Positions 11,590 through 21,774 of a stretch of DNA of 64,000 bases are shown here, piece by piece (position 1 is the stretch's first letter; each line of letters begins with the position of its first letter). The notes under the pieces are model-generated. The model saw only the letters and a program-made list of their open reading frames with translations. It was not told the DNA's origin and ran no database searches. A program made the translations under genes and the position numbers. Source of the DNA: Asterias amurensis (Eukaryota; Echinodermata; Asteroidea; Forcipulatida; Asteriidae); contig NC_092651.1 in NCBI RefSeq assembly GCF_032118995.1, positions 12,487,285 to 12,551,284 on the forward strand, given 5' to 3'.

Positions 11590-11934
11590 GAGATCGACGG
11601 CAGGACACCTTCTCACTTGGTGTATCCCATCATAGTATACATGATACACTAACAAATCTGTGAACAACATTGGACTCAATTTTGTCATTGAAGTTGCAAG
11701 AGAAAATGAAAAAGCACAAATCTGTGTGTTTTCAGATGCTTAAAAAGGCTTCAGGTCTGAAGTTCTTATACATTTGAGTGAGTTAAACCTCTTTCTCAAA
11801 AACTACGTTAACATAGATGGAACCATTTATCACAATGTCTTTATACATCAACAACTCTCCATTGCTCGTCACCAAGAAAGTTTTTATGATAACAACTATT
11901 TTGAGTAATTAACAATAGTGTCCAGTGCCTTTAA
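11590..11934 (-). mobile_element. Short TIR element, family M1
   Basis: Reversed copy with a degraded left end and a clean right end, GTGTCCAGTGCCTTTAAG. Confidence 0.75.
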
Positions 11935-12268
11935 GCAAAGAATGTTTTGATTGCATTTCTGCTTTATGGTCAATAAGATTGTCAGACATTTTTGTATTAA
12001 CTTTTTCCTTTTTAATTCTTAAGGTATATTCTCGGTGTTTTTAGAACCATGATTTTTAAATGGTTCTTAAAACACGGTTTCTGAGTTGGTGGGGAGAATG
12101 TGCCGCTCTCCAGGGTGATTCATTGAACGAATTCCTGGCTAGCTAAGCCCGGCCGTGAAACAAACCAACTCGACCGTCCACTGTGTTAAATAAGGCGTGC
12201 CCTCTCTTACAGCAACCACATCCTCAACAAGACATTACATGACCACTTGAAGATCAAGTGCAATCAAT
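11935..12268. other. Intergenic, one small hairpin
   Basis: A hairpin with AGAACCATGATTTTTAAATGG and a matching right arm lies at about 12040-12080. No gene seen. Confidence 0.4.
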
Positions 12269-12448
12269 GATACTTTATAGGCCCTTTTCGAAACCACGGC
12301 TTCGACTCCATATTCGGCTCAGGCTAGCTTGGCCCCGCGGGTGTTTTGACAACTGCGCGAGCTTTGCGTATACGCGATCAGGGTTTCAGACGAGAGAACG
12401 GAGCCTGAAGCCGAATCCAAAGCCGAAGTCGTGGATTCGAAAAGGGCC
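12269..12448. mobile_element. Short foldback element, GGCCCTTTTCGAAACC type
   Basis: Left arm GGCCCTTTTCGAAACCACGG and right arm CGTGGATTCGAAAAGGGCC are inverted copies over about 45 bp, around a GC-rich centre. GC content is much higher than the surroundings. Confidence 0.65.
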
Positions 12449-12840
12449 CTCGAAACAATAGCTTTACACGGGTTTGACTTTTGGGTTTTTATACGCCGAA
12501 GAGGGAGCTCTAAAGCCCGGGAGGTTTACCACATTTTTTTCACAAACTTTCAGTGGCATTTCTAAAATTGCAACATCTCCGTAAAAAATTACAGTAAAGT
12601 ATACCTGGACGTCAAGCGTCATCAAAACCGAATGATGCACTTTAAAACGGCAACTACTCTAAATTCTGCTGTATACTACTTGTAAGTTAATATTGTATCA
12701 TGGAGATCATGAAAATGTTGAAAAGTTAGTTTTACTTGACGGCAGTGAAATTACTAACTCGACCCTCTTACATGGTCGATAAAGCCTGTACCGTTTTAGA
12801 CAAAAAGCTGCCCTAACTAAACAAATAAGTCACTCGAGTG
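12449..12840. other. Intergenic, nothing recognised
   Basis: No gene or repeat identified. Confidence 0.4.
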
Positions 12841-13340
12841 CTATAGAAGCTATGAGTTTGTCAATACTTCCAAAGGGCAGTGACCTTATTTTTTCAGGTC
12901 CACCGTTCAAAACCTGTCTATCTTTCAACATGGACATGTGCTCTTGCTGGCTTGCCAATGTACTTTTCCTTCAAACTCATCAACAAATCGGCCTATTTGT
13001 ATTTAAAAGAAATATAATTATACAAATTTTGAGGGCAAGGCAGTATATTTTCCACAGTTCAAAAATTCATTATGAAAATGTGCTCCTGCTGGTTTTCAAA
13101 TTATACTTTCGGTTCAAAACCAGCAAGAAATCGGACTAACAATATTTAAAAAAAAACATGTATATATATATATATACATATATAGTAGAAACAAACAGTT
13201 CAAAATCTCACTGCACTTTCAGCATGGAAATAAGCTCGTGCTGGTTTTTAAATTGTACTTTTCCTTCAAAATCAGCACGAAATCGGCATTATTGTATAAA
13301 AAAAAATAAAAAAATTGGAGTACAAATTTTCTCTGTGTGA
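12840..13340. repeat. Three degenerate tandem copies, about 150 bp each
   Basis: Each copy has a core resembling CTGCTGGTTTTCAAATT, then CCTTCAAAACCAGCA and AGAAATCGG (near 12945, 13090 and 13240). Each core can form a CTGGTTTT/AAAACCAG hairpin. A TA dinucleotide run lies at 13160-13183. Confidence 0.55.
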
Positions 13341-13417
13341 ATGAGTGCTATAATTTATAATAAAAGTATCCCATGGGAAAACAATTCAAGTACTGACCAT
13401 CAAAGACAAGAGGACCA

Positions 13418-13668
13418 GGGCCCAATTTCATAGAGCTGCTTAAGCAAAAAACTTGCTTAAGCACGAAAATAGCTCGCTTATTTTACACATGTTACTGGCC
13501 AAAATTTCATGTCATATTCATTGCTTATGACTAGTATTTAGCTGTTGTGTACTTTGCATAACAATTGAGTGGAGTCTTGGCTGGTAATCTGATTTTACTA
13601 AGCAATGAATTTTTTGCTTAAGCAAAATTTTGTGCTTACGCAGCTCTATGAAATTGTGCCCAGATTGG
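13418..13668. mobile_element. GCTTAAGC foldback element, family M4
   Basis: Arms GGGCCCAATTTCATAGAGCT and GCTCTATGAAATTGTGCCC are inverted copies. Related elements lie at 21235, 36130, 37080, 59195 and 61466. Confidence 0.7.
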
Positions 13669-14270
13669 TATTGGTAACACAAACTGATAATTATTTTTTT
13701 CAAGCTTGTTATTTTATAAATTTCAGACCAGTGTCAAAACGCTCTCCCACATGAAGTCGATTCTAAGACAGACACATCCATCGAAAGTACGATTGTTACA
13801 TATAGAGATTAGATAACTTTGAAACCGAAAGCCCACTAGATTGAAGGTCACGCAAGTATCATTGCGTTATGGGAAACATAAGACGTTAGTAGTTAATTGA
13901 ATTGGAAAGAAACATGGGGGGAACAACAAAAACGAATATCTAAAGCAGTGCTGACGATTCTTAAAGACGCGAGAACTGTCCTTCAAGTATTTCCTATCCA
14001 AACTAAGGAAAGGAAGTTGATACATAATTGACCAAAAACTATGGGACAAAAGAGCGAAAAACTGAAGCTTTACTGACGGAAGTTAATTTTGTACGGGGAC
14101 GTGAGAAGTGTCTCTCGGGTTTAAGGAAATCATTTTCAGTTTTGTAAATCGGTCTGAAGGGAAAGTGAGCGAGATTATATTTAATTGAACGGGGACATTA
14201 ACATGGCACGCAGGTTTCTATATATTCCATTGCTTTTTTTGTTAGTGAAAAATATAATAGCGTTTTTTTT
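13669..14270. other. Intergenic, nothing recognised
   Basis: No open frame with family features and no repeat match noticed. Confidence 0.4.
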
Positions 14271-14274
14271 ATTT

Positions 14275-14345
14275 TTATTATAGCGCTAATATCCATCATC
14301 CAGTGTCGCTCAAGGCGCTTTAAAGTCGCCTGGAAATTGAATTTT
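14275..14345. repeat. Short fragment resembling a retroelement tail
   Basis: TATAGCGCTAATATCC followed by CTCAAGGCGCTTTAAAG. Similar pieces occur at 39570-39640 and 60340-60425. Confidence 0.35.
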
Positions 14346-14459
14346 TCTTCTCTTTCAAACATAAGAGTATATGCTTACGAACAATAAAACAATTTTTTTA
14401 GTAATTGTTTGTCACGATTTATATGTTTAAAAAATATATAAAGTTGTTTGGGGGCTGAC

Positions 14460-14750
14460 TCCGCCTACCCCTTTTGTGACGTCTATCGAGGCAGGCTTTG
14501 CCTGCAATGCGTATAGTAAACACACGTGCAAAGTACATGTACGTCCAAGTCGTGAGTTGGTACATTTCAAAAAAAGTTTTTCTGCATTCAGCAGCAATAC
14601 ACATGGTCGGCATTGCCGGATTTTTTTGTTGTTGAAACGTACAAACTCACGATTTGGTCCGTACCATGTACTTTGCAATTGTGTTTACTCTACGCATTAC
14701 AGGCAAAGTCTGCCTCGATTGACGTAACGAACAGCGCCCTCTCGGGTCGG
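14460..14750. mobile_element. Large foldback element
   Basis: The left arm (GTGACGTCTATCGAGGCAGG at 14476) and the right arm (its diverged complement, ending near 14727) pair over roughly 90 bp each, including AAAGTACATGTACG against CGTACCATGTACTTT. The open frames here are the two strands of the palindrome, not genes. Confidence 0.7.
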
Positions 14751-14964
14751 GGTCTACTCTTAAATTTGTAAATAACATAAGAACTGATTTTTTAAAACCT
14801 TAGTTAACTGTTTATACACATTCCACTCTTCAAAACACATATATTAGTGACAAAAGCTTTATTTTGAAAAAATACCACTTCCAGGTGACTTTAATAGACA
14901 GTGTTTTCTTGCAAGGTATGTGGGACTACCGTTTGAATTTCGGGACTACTCCTTTTACATAGCA

Positions 14965-15245
14965 CTATTGTACTGGTTTACAAGGTGCTGTGGCGCAATA
15001 TGCAGCCATTCAAATACCGGGGTGAACCCCTTCTCTTTTCGATAAATGCCCTGGGTTATTTCACGTGCGTTACACAACACACGGGACCAACGGCTTTTCC
15101 GAAGGACCAATCCGAAGGACAAATCATCGTGGTTTAGAGTCTTGCTCAATGACACAGTTGTCACGACTGGGACTCGAAACCCCACTCTGCTGATCAGAAT
15201 CACCATAAGGAATCCGGTGTTCTTAAAAACCACGGCACGCCACAA
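14965..15245 (-). mobile_element. SINE with tRNA-like head, minus strand
   Basis: On the minus strand a head with a box B-like GTTTCGAGTCCCAG is followed by GAGCAAGACTCTAAACC and GGATTGGTCCTTCGG body motifs. Structure and conserved-core style fit a SINE; the superfamily is not assigned. Confidence 0.55.
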
Positions 15246-15491
15246 ATACGTACAGCAAGTATTGACGCAAACAAACCGTTTTTTTTTTAAAGCATTACTG
15301 GGCAATTTTTAACCTACTCGAGACGGATTGTGTATCTACAGAACAAGATATGACACGATTTGATAAAATACGGTGGCGTGTGCGTGCATGTCTAGGAGAT
15401 GGTTGAAAAAGGGCTTGGAGCATAATTTCAAATAAAATCCAGGAGGGGAGGCATTTTGATAACAAAGTAAGAACATGTTTTTGTTCCCTTG

Positions 15492-15996
15492 AGCGTACAG
15501 TGGAAAGGCGCCAGTGCCGCAGCTTATACTTTGTCAATTTTTTTTTACACAGTTAATAACAAGTTGGACAGGGGCTGTCAATGTTATGGAAAAAAGTATA
15601 AAAACTGCCATCTAGAGGAAGTGTTAAACCAGACCTGCCCCCAAACAATTTAGTGTTGCGAATAAAAATCTCGTGTTCGCTTGAACAACTTCATTTCCCC
15701 AAACCGACTAGTTTTCCTCCTGGTGGGTATTTACTCTTACGTTACGTTGCGTTACGTTACGTTACGTTGCGTTCCGTTACGTTACATTACGTTACATTAC
15801 ATTACGAGTATGGGATGGAGACGCCATGAACCAAGGCTATCCAAACCCTTGTGTGTACAGTGAATGCGCGCCAACGGCGTAGCTTATTTTTATTTTGTCA
15901 ATGCTGTGAGATACGATTCTCGAGTTCGTTTAGGTTTATTTCCTTCGAACCGTCTAGTTTTCATCCTGGTTGGTATTTACTCTTACTTTCAGCGTG
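15492..15996. repeat. Direct repeat flanking a pentanucleotide tract
   Basis: A segment with GTACAGTGGAAAGGCGCCAG at 15494 recurs in diverged form at 15855, each followed by TTTACTCTTAC. Between the copies, 15738-15806 is a (GTTAC)n tract with GTTGC and ATTAC variants. Confidence 0.55.
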
Positions 15997-16211
15997 CAGG
16001 TTTTATGACTCCTATGTAAAGATAATAAAGTACGGAGTCTCACAGGACTGTTTACATAAACATCCATCAACCAAGTTCGGTTTGGTTTCCATTTACACAT
16101 GATTTATGTTACGGTAAAAATAGTAAAGGGTACCCGTTTGGTAATCACTCTGAGAACCATTGCCAATTATAGCTTTTGGTTAGAAGCATTCAGCAGCTTT
16201 ATTTATGGTAC

Positions 16212-16760
<549 letters not shown>

Positions 16761-16828
16761 AGCATTTATAAAGCGCACTAAATCTGTGGAACATTCAAAG
16801 GCGCTGGTCAAAGAACAAGAAGAAAACT

Positions 16829-17187
16829 TCACTCAATATCTGCAAAGGCTAATCTGAAGAGATGGGTTTTGAGAGGATGTTGGAATCGAGAGATGTCATG
16901 TGTGTCCTTGAGATGTTGAGACAGAGAGTTCCAGAGGCGTGGTGAAATGTTACTGAATGCCCTGTCTCCATAGCTGGATAAACGGGTCAGAGGAACATAG
17001 AGCATGCTGCCAGATGACCTCAGACCCGGCCTGGCACTACGGGGCCGAATCATGTTCTGTATGTAGGTAGGGGATAGTCCATGGAGAGCCTTAAATGTCA
17101 GAAGGATGATCTTGTATTGGATTCTGGAATGAATGGGTAACCAGTGGAGATTGTGTAAAATAGGAGAAATGTGTGAAGATATTTTGG
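16829..17187 (-). pseudogene. LINE reverse transcriptase, C-terminal fragment
   Basis: On the minus strand an open frame without an initiator encodes the typical C-terminal end of a non-LTR retrotransposon ORF2: ILHNLHWLPIHSRIQYKI, FKALHGLSPTYIQNM, then YGDRAFSNISPRLWNSL and FQHPLKTHLF before the stop at 16829. This LHWLP-FKALHG-YGDRAFS-LWN order is characteristic of CR1/L2-type LINEs. The polymerase core is missing, so this is a 5'-truncated dead copy. The short 3' UTR runs into the ATT microsatellite. Confidence 0.85.
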
Positions 17188-17752
17188 TACATTAGGTGTT
17201 TGTGTACAAACACAAAGCTGTTTCTGAGTGCTTCAAAGATAATACTTGGTCTGATTTAAAGATAGAAGAGGTTTTTTTTTGCCCAAGGAGTATATAACTG
17301 AAAACAGTTTGAAAACCGGCAGTTTAGTTCTTGATTTATGTCCCCACTTCCGGTTAGCCCGGAAGTTAAGGTCAACATGGGGTCACGGTTACTTCAGGCT
17401 AATCTCCAATGCTCAAGGAGTCTATAACTGCACAAAATTTGAAAATCGGTTGTGTGGTTCCCCTTTGAGGTAATGTGGTTATGCGTGGAGAAAATATCGG
17501 GGTGTTTCCACTCCAAAATTATGTTTAAATATCTACAATACAAACTATTAAACATGTGAACATTTAAATTTACTTTCCACACAGGAAGTACCGGTATTCC
17601 TTAATAGAAATTCTAAATCTGAGAAGCATTACTGACATTGACTTTAAGATGACCTCTCATAAAAAAAGGTCCACAAATTGATTTGTTCTTACATGGCTGA
17701 TTAAAACACCGCTGCAGCAACTTCCGTGCTGACTTTCTGATGGATTGAGCTT
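17188..17752. other. Intergenic with a short direct repeat
   Basis: GCCCAAGGAGTATATAACTG at 17280 recurs as GCTCAAGGAGTCTATAACTG near 17410. No gene seen. Confidence 0.4.
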
Positions 17753-18188
17753 TAAAGATACTGGACACTATTGATAATTACACAAAATAACTGTTAGCGT
17801 AAAAACTGACTTGGTAACGAGCAATGAAGAGCTGTTGATAGTATACAACAATGTGAGAAACGGCTCCTTCTGAAGTAACATAGTTTTTAAGACTGAGGTA
17901 AATTCACACCCAAATATTACAACTTCAGCTGAAGCCTTTTATTATGCATCTGAAAGCACACAATTTAATGCAACAAGGATGTTATTCTTTCATCGTTCTC
18001 TTGCAAGTTCGATGACTTATTAAGCCTACATTTTCACAGGTATGTCATTCTATGCAAAATATGCATAAAAATAATAACAAACCTGGTTAACAAATCTTGG
18101 TGTTTCCCAACTTATTCTGTTGGAAAACACCAAGTGAGAACACTGTTTTGTTGACAATAAATGACCAAAGGTGTCCATTGCCTTTAAG
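17753..18188 (+). mobile_element. Short TIR element, family M1, longest copy
   Basis: About 435 bp with both TIRs and TTTAAA/TTTAA ends. The central part has the CTTCAGCTGAAG variant of the inner palindrome. Confidence 0.8.
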
Positions 18189-18370
18189 CAAACTAAAGCC
18201 GGTCAGAATGAACGACCATAATCCAGTCACTTATGAACTTACTATTGACTGTGCATATACCACTGATCACTTCTCGTGACCGTAATTACATGTACTACTA
18301 GGTTTAGTCAGTAAAACTACCTGACTGATTAGGTACACACACATGCCTGCCTTTAATAAGTGAAAAGTAT

Positions 18371-18858
18371 TAAAGGCATTGACACCTTTGGTAATTGTCA
18401 AAGACCAGTCTTCACACACTTCTCTCTCAACATGTGCAAAACTAACAAACCTGTGAAAATTTGAAATCAATTGGTCGTCGAAATTGCGAGATAATAATGG
18501 AAGGAAAAAAAAACACCCTTGTCACACGAAGTGTGCTTTCAGATGCTTGATTTCGAGACCTCCAATTCTAATTCTTAGGTGTCGAAATCAAATTCAAATA
18601 TTTAAGTTGAACATTTCTTCTTTCTCCAAAACTAACTACGGTACTTTAGAGAGAGCTGTTTCTCACAAAGTTGTATAATATTAATGTAAACCACGTTAAT
18701 CCGGAGGTCGTTGGTTCGAATCCCACTCTAGTCAATTCTTTGTTCAACCCCCCCAAAAAGTTGTATATTATCAACAGCTCTCTATCGCTTGTTTCCAAGT
18801 AGGTTGTTATGCTTACAATTATTTTGAGTATTTACCAATAGTTTTCAGTGCCTTTAAA
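18371..18858 (-). mobile_element. Family M1 element with a nested SINE fragment
   Basis: Reversed copy interrupted at about 18680-18765. Confidence 0.75.
18682..18766 (+). mobile_element. tRNA-like SINE fragment nested in M1
   Basis: Contains GTTGGTTCGAATCCCACTC (box B) and a C-rich end. AAAGTTGTATA occurs on both sides, as expected for a target-site duplication of a retroposed copy. Confidence 0.6.
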
Positions 18859-19559
18859 GCACCTTTAAGCACTGATGGCTAATAATGTGATCGGAGACGA
18901 AAATGGACAATCGGGTTAATTTGATGTGAGGGCTCATCAGTGCTCTGTCTTGCTTCTTGCATGCAGGGGAAAGATAAAAGGTCGTAGACAAATTAACATC
19001 AAGATATGTGAGTGTTTTAGAGATTTGTGGATGCCGTTGCCATTATGCGGTGTATGACGTAGCCATGATTGGCTGATACCCAGCGATATTAAGACAGTAT
19101 GTACTTGTAGAGCTGTGATGATGCTCTGTCTTGCTCTTTGCATGTGGGGAGAAATGAACAAATTCTCCAAGAGTTTTGTTTCATATTGCCGCTGTGGATG
19201 ACTTTGATCTTTATATGACACAAGGTTTGACGAGTGACGACGTAGCCATGAGTAGCTGTGGTATGACGTAGCCATGTTAAATACAGCACTTGTAGAGATG
19301 AGCAGGGATGCGTAGTGTGCGCGGAAGTATTACATGTCACTTTGATCTGATCGCTGGGGGACAACTGATGCGTAAACCAGACTAAGCTGGAGAGAGCATA
19401 TTGATCGCGGTGTGAGGATGGGTGGTACAGGGTCCATCGGGTTGTATCATCCCGACGCGAGTGTCATCCTCTTTCCCACCTCCATGATCTAAAGCTACAG
19501 TCGACGTGACTGCGGGTACGTGGCGATGATATATACCCTCAAAAACAATCAGAACTTGT
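18859..19559. promoter_or_regulatory. Upstream region of the 20012 GPCR
   Basis: Contains a direct repeat about 185 bp apart (GCTCTGTCTTGCTTCTTGCA at 18940 and a near copy at 19122) and three copies of CGTAGCCATG, two of them in TGACGTAGCCATG at 19055 and 19264, plus one at 19238. TGACGTA resembles a CRE half-site. TATATA at about 19530 could be a core promoter. Promoter function is inferred. Confidence 0.3.
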
Positions 19560-19634
19560 ATCCGTCAACAGGTGTTTCGTGGTGAGAGTTTCTGTGTTGG
19601 AGTTTATGGGATTTGAGGCGTTGCATGCTGAGGT

Positions 19635-20000
19635 ACCAATATTTGGTTTGCGGTAAGCTATAATGTGTGTATCTTGCTAGGTAGATTGTGCTCGTTAGAG
19701 AACTGTCTTGCTATTTATTCTACTGCAACGGAGTAGATTTGTGAATTTCGGGAGACTTCTCAGTTCTGAAAAGAACTGTCCTGCTTTTTAACTACTATCC
19801 TCGGGGAAGGTAAATCGGCTGGGACTACTACTCTAGCTTTGCTGGGGGATCATTATTAACTGCACTACCGCTCTAGGAGACTGAGTTCTTAATTGGTATC
19901 AACGTTTCGACCAGCTTTGTCTAGTCATCGTCAGGAGACTGAGTTCTTAATTGGTCTCAACGTTTCGACTAGCTTGTGTTAGTCATCGACAGGAGACTGG
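19635..20000 (-). mobile_element. Dispersed repeat with hammerhead-like motifs, family M5
   Basis: Shares TTTGGTTTGCGGTAA, GGGAGACTTCTCAGTTCTGA and GAGTTCTTAATTGGT with reversed copies at 44085-44430 and 63640-63905. On the minus strand, CTGACGA and GAAAC flank a stem of GACTAG and CTGGTC (19904-19934); a second, imperfect unit is at 19962-19992. The repeat ends about 12 bp before the receptor ATG, so it would supply the 5' UTR. Confidence 0.65.
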
Positions 20001-20011
20001 TTTACTTTACG

Positions 20012-21157
20012 ATGGATGAAAGGTGTGTCGACGGCTATTTTAACTACACGGCAGACGAGAAGGCCGCTTTGGTGGAATTATACACCAAGTTTGACGATGT
20101 GGCGATTACTGTTCTAATGCCGATCATACTCTTGATCGGTTTATTTGGCAATGCCTCATTCATCCTGATGCTGTATCGGGTACCGAAGATGAGGACGGTC
20201 ACCAACTTCTACCTGGCCAACCTTGCCGTCTCCGACTCGATGTTCCTGGCGTTCGGCATCATCTCCAAGATCCACGAGTACTGGGAGTCGTCGGTGAGTT
20301 TCCACCCGGCGTACCACGGGCTGTTTAGCTGTTTCGCCAGCAACTCCGTGGTGAGTCTGTCATACTTCGCCACGCTGTTCATCTTGACGCTGGTGTCGCT
20401 GGAGAAATACTACGCGATCTGTCGGCCGATACGGCACCGCCTGGTCAGCGGGTGGAACCGGACGGTCAAACTAACGGTCTGTGCTTGGTTGCTTTCTCTG
20501 TTGGTTGCTGCTAGCGAGGTACCCAGCTATTGCACCCTCAACTACTATTGCTTCATGTGGCCTCCTGGTGAGTTATACGTGCATCTATACGATGTCTACG
20601 CGTACTGTGGCCCCGTAGCTTACTGGGCAGGCGCTTATGCCAACACAATCCAGACGATACCGTTTTTCACCGCGTTTGTCCTCAGCGCGACCATGTACTC
20701 CTTGATCGTCCGGCGGCTAAGCCAGCGCGTCGACCACCCCCACGGACAGCAGAGCGACAACAACCACCAGTTCTCGGACCGCGCCGTCAAGATTCGCAAC
20801 CAGGTAGCGCGGATGCTGGTCGTCAACGGCACCCTGTTCTTCCTCCTCTTATCCCCGTTCGAGATCTTCTCCCTGCTGCTCTCCTACAACCATCTCTTAC
20901 GAGAGGACCGCAAGTTCATCAACTACAGCCAGAAACAAACGGGTCTCCAAATATGCCGGGTCCTCTCGTACGTGAACTCGGCCATCAACCCGTACGTGTA
21001 CGGCATGGTCAATTCACGCTACAGACACGCCTTTAAAGTGACCTTCTTCCTGACCCGTAATAACCGCGTGGATGCAGAGCCATCTCGGAGTAGACAAAAC
21101 CATCTCTCAACTTTGCATGATGTGCATTTACACCAGGCGACGGAAAACCCAAACTGA
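20012..21157 (+). CDS. Neuropeptide-type rhodopsin-family GPCR
   Basis: An intact, intronless receptor of 381 residues. The start is the first ATG at 20012; a GTG-led extension upstream is not credible in an animal gene. The N terminus has an NYT glycosylation sequon (N11). Seen: GN with N47 in TM1; TVTNFYLANLAVSD with D75 in TM2; C107 before TM3; EKY (131-133) followed by AICRP in place of DRY; cysteines C174 and C180 in loop 2; RNQVARMLVV (262-271) leading into TM6; LSPF in place of CWxP, with P282; NPYVY (326-330) in TM7, then SRYRHAF. The TNFYLANLAVSD and QVARML signatures fit peptide receptors of the TRH/neuromedin U/ghrelin-receptor kind, but the ligand is not determinable. Codon use is GC-rich compared with the AT-rich flanks. 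Confidence 0.9.
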   Translation: MDERCVDGYFNYTADEKAALVELYTKFDDVAITVLMPIILLIGLFGNASFILMLYRVPKMRTVTNFYLANLAVSDSMFLAFGIISKIHEYWESSVSFHPAYHGLFSCFASNSVVSLSYFATLFILTLVSLEKYYAICRPIRHRLVSGWNRTVKLTVCAWLLSLLVAASEVPSYCTLNYYCFMWPPGELYVHLYDVYAYCGPVAYWAGAYANTIQTIPFFTAFVLSATMYSLIVRRLSQRVDHPHGQQSDNNHQFSDRAVKIRNQVARMLVVNGTLFFLLLSPFEIFSLLLSYNHLLREDRKFINYSQKQTGLQICRVLSYVNSAINPYVYGMVNSRYRHAFKVTFFLTRNNRVDAEPSRSRQNHLSTLHDVHLHQATENPN

Positions 21158-21234
21158 ACTTGTGATAGTTGGAGACCGTAAACCAACCAAAGGAATGCAA
21201 CAGATTGGCCCAAGAGACCGTATGAAATGACCAG

Positions 21235-21392
21235 GGCCAAATTGCATAGAGAATTATTTTCAAGCAGAAAATATTGCTTTAAACATTTCTGCTAAGCAAA
21301 CATTAGCAGGATACCAGTCACAGGGCTGGTATTTTGACTGGTAAGCATATTCTGGTAAACATTACTTCGTTGTGCTTAGCTACAATTCGAGA
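21235..21392. mobile_element. M4-type foldback fragment
   Basis: GGGCCAAATTGCATAGAGAA and TTCTGCTAAGCAAACATTAG resemble the left part of family M4. Confidence 0.5.
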
Positions 21393-21774
21393 TTAAAGAC
21401 CTGGATACAATTGGTAATTGTCACAGGCCAGACTTCTGACTTGGTTTATCTCAACATATGCATAAAATAACCAACCTGTGAAAATTTGAGATCAATCGGT
21501 CATCGAAGTTGCGAGATAACTATGAAAGAAAAAACACATTGTCACACGTAGTTGTGTGCTTTCAGATGCTTGATTTCGAGACCTCAAATTCTAAACTTGA
21601 GGTCTCGAAATCAAATTCGTGGAAATTACTTCTTTCTCGAAAACTACTCAACTTCAGAGGGAGCCGTTTCTCACAATGTTTTATACTACCAACATCTCCC
21701 CATTACTCGTAACCAAGTGAGGTTTTATGCTGATAATTATTTTGAGTAATTACCAATAGTGTCCACGGCCTTTA
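21393..21774 (-). mobile_element. Short TIR element, family M1
   Basis: Reversed, near full length, about 235 bp downstream of the GPCR stop. Confidence 0.8.

Noticed and set aside
14419-14727. Overlapping frames on both strands
   Set aside because: Mirror readings of a foldback element.
19976-20011. GTG-led extension of the peptide receptor
   Set aside because: Falls in a dispersed repeat and does not begin with ATG; the ATG at 20012 fits receptor length.
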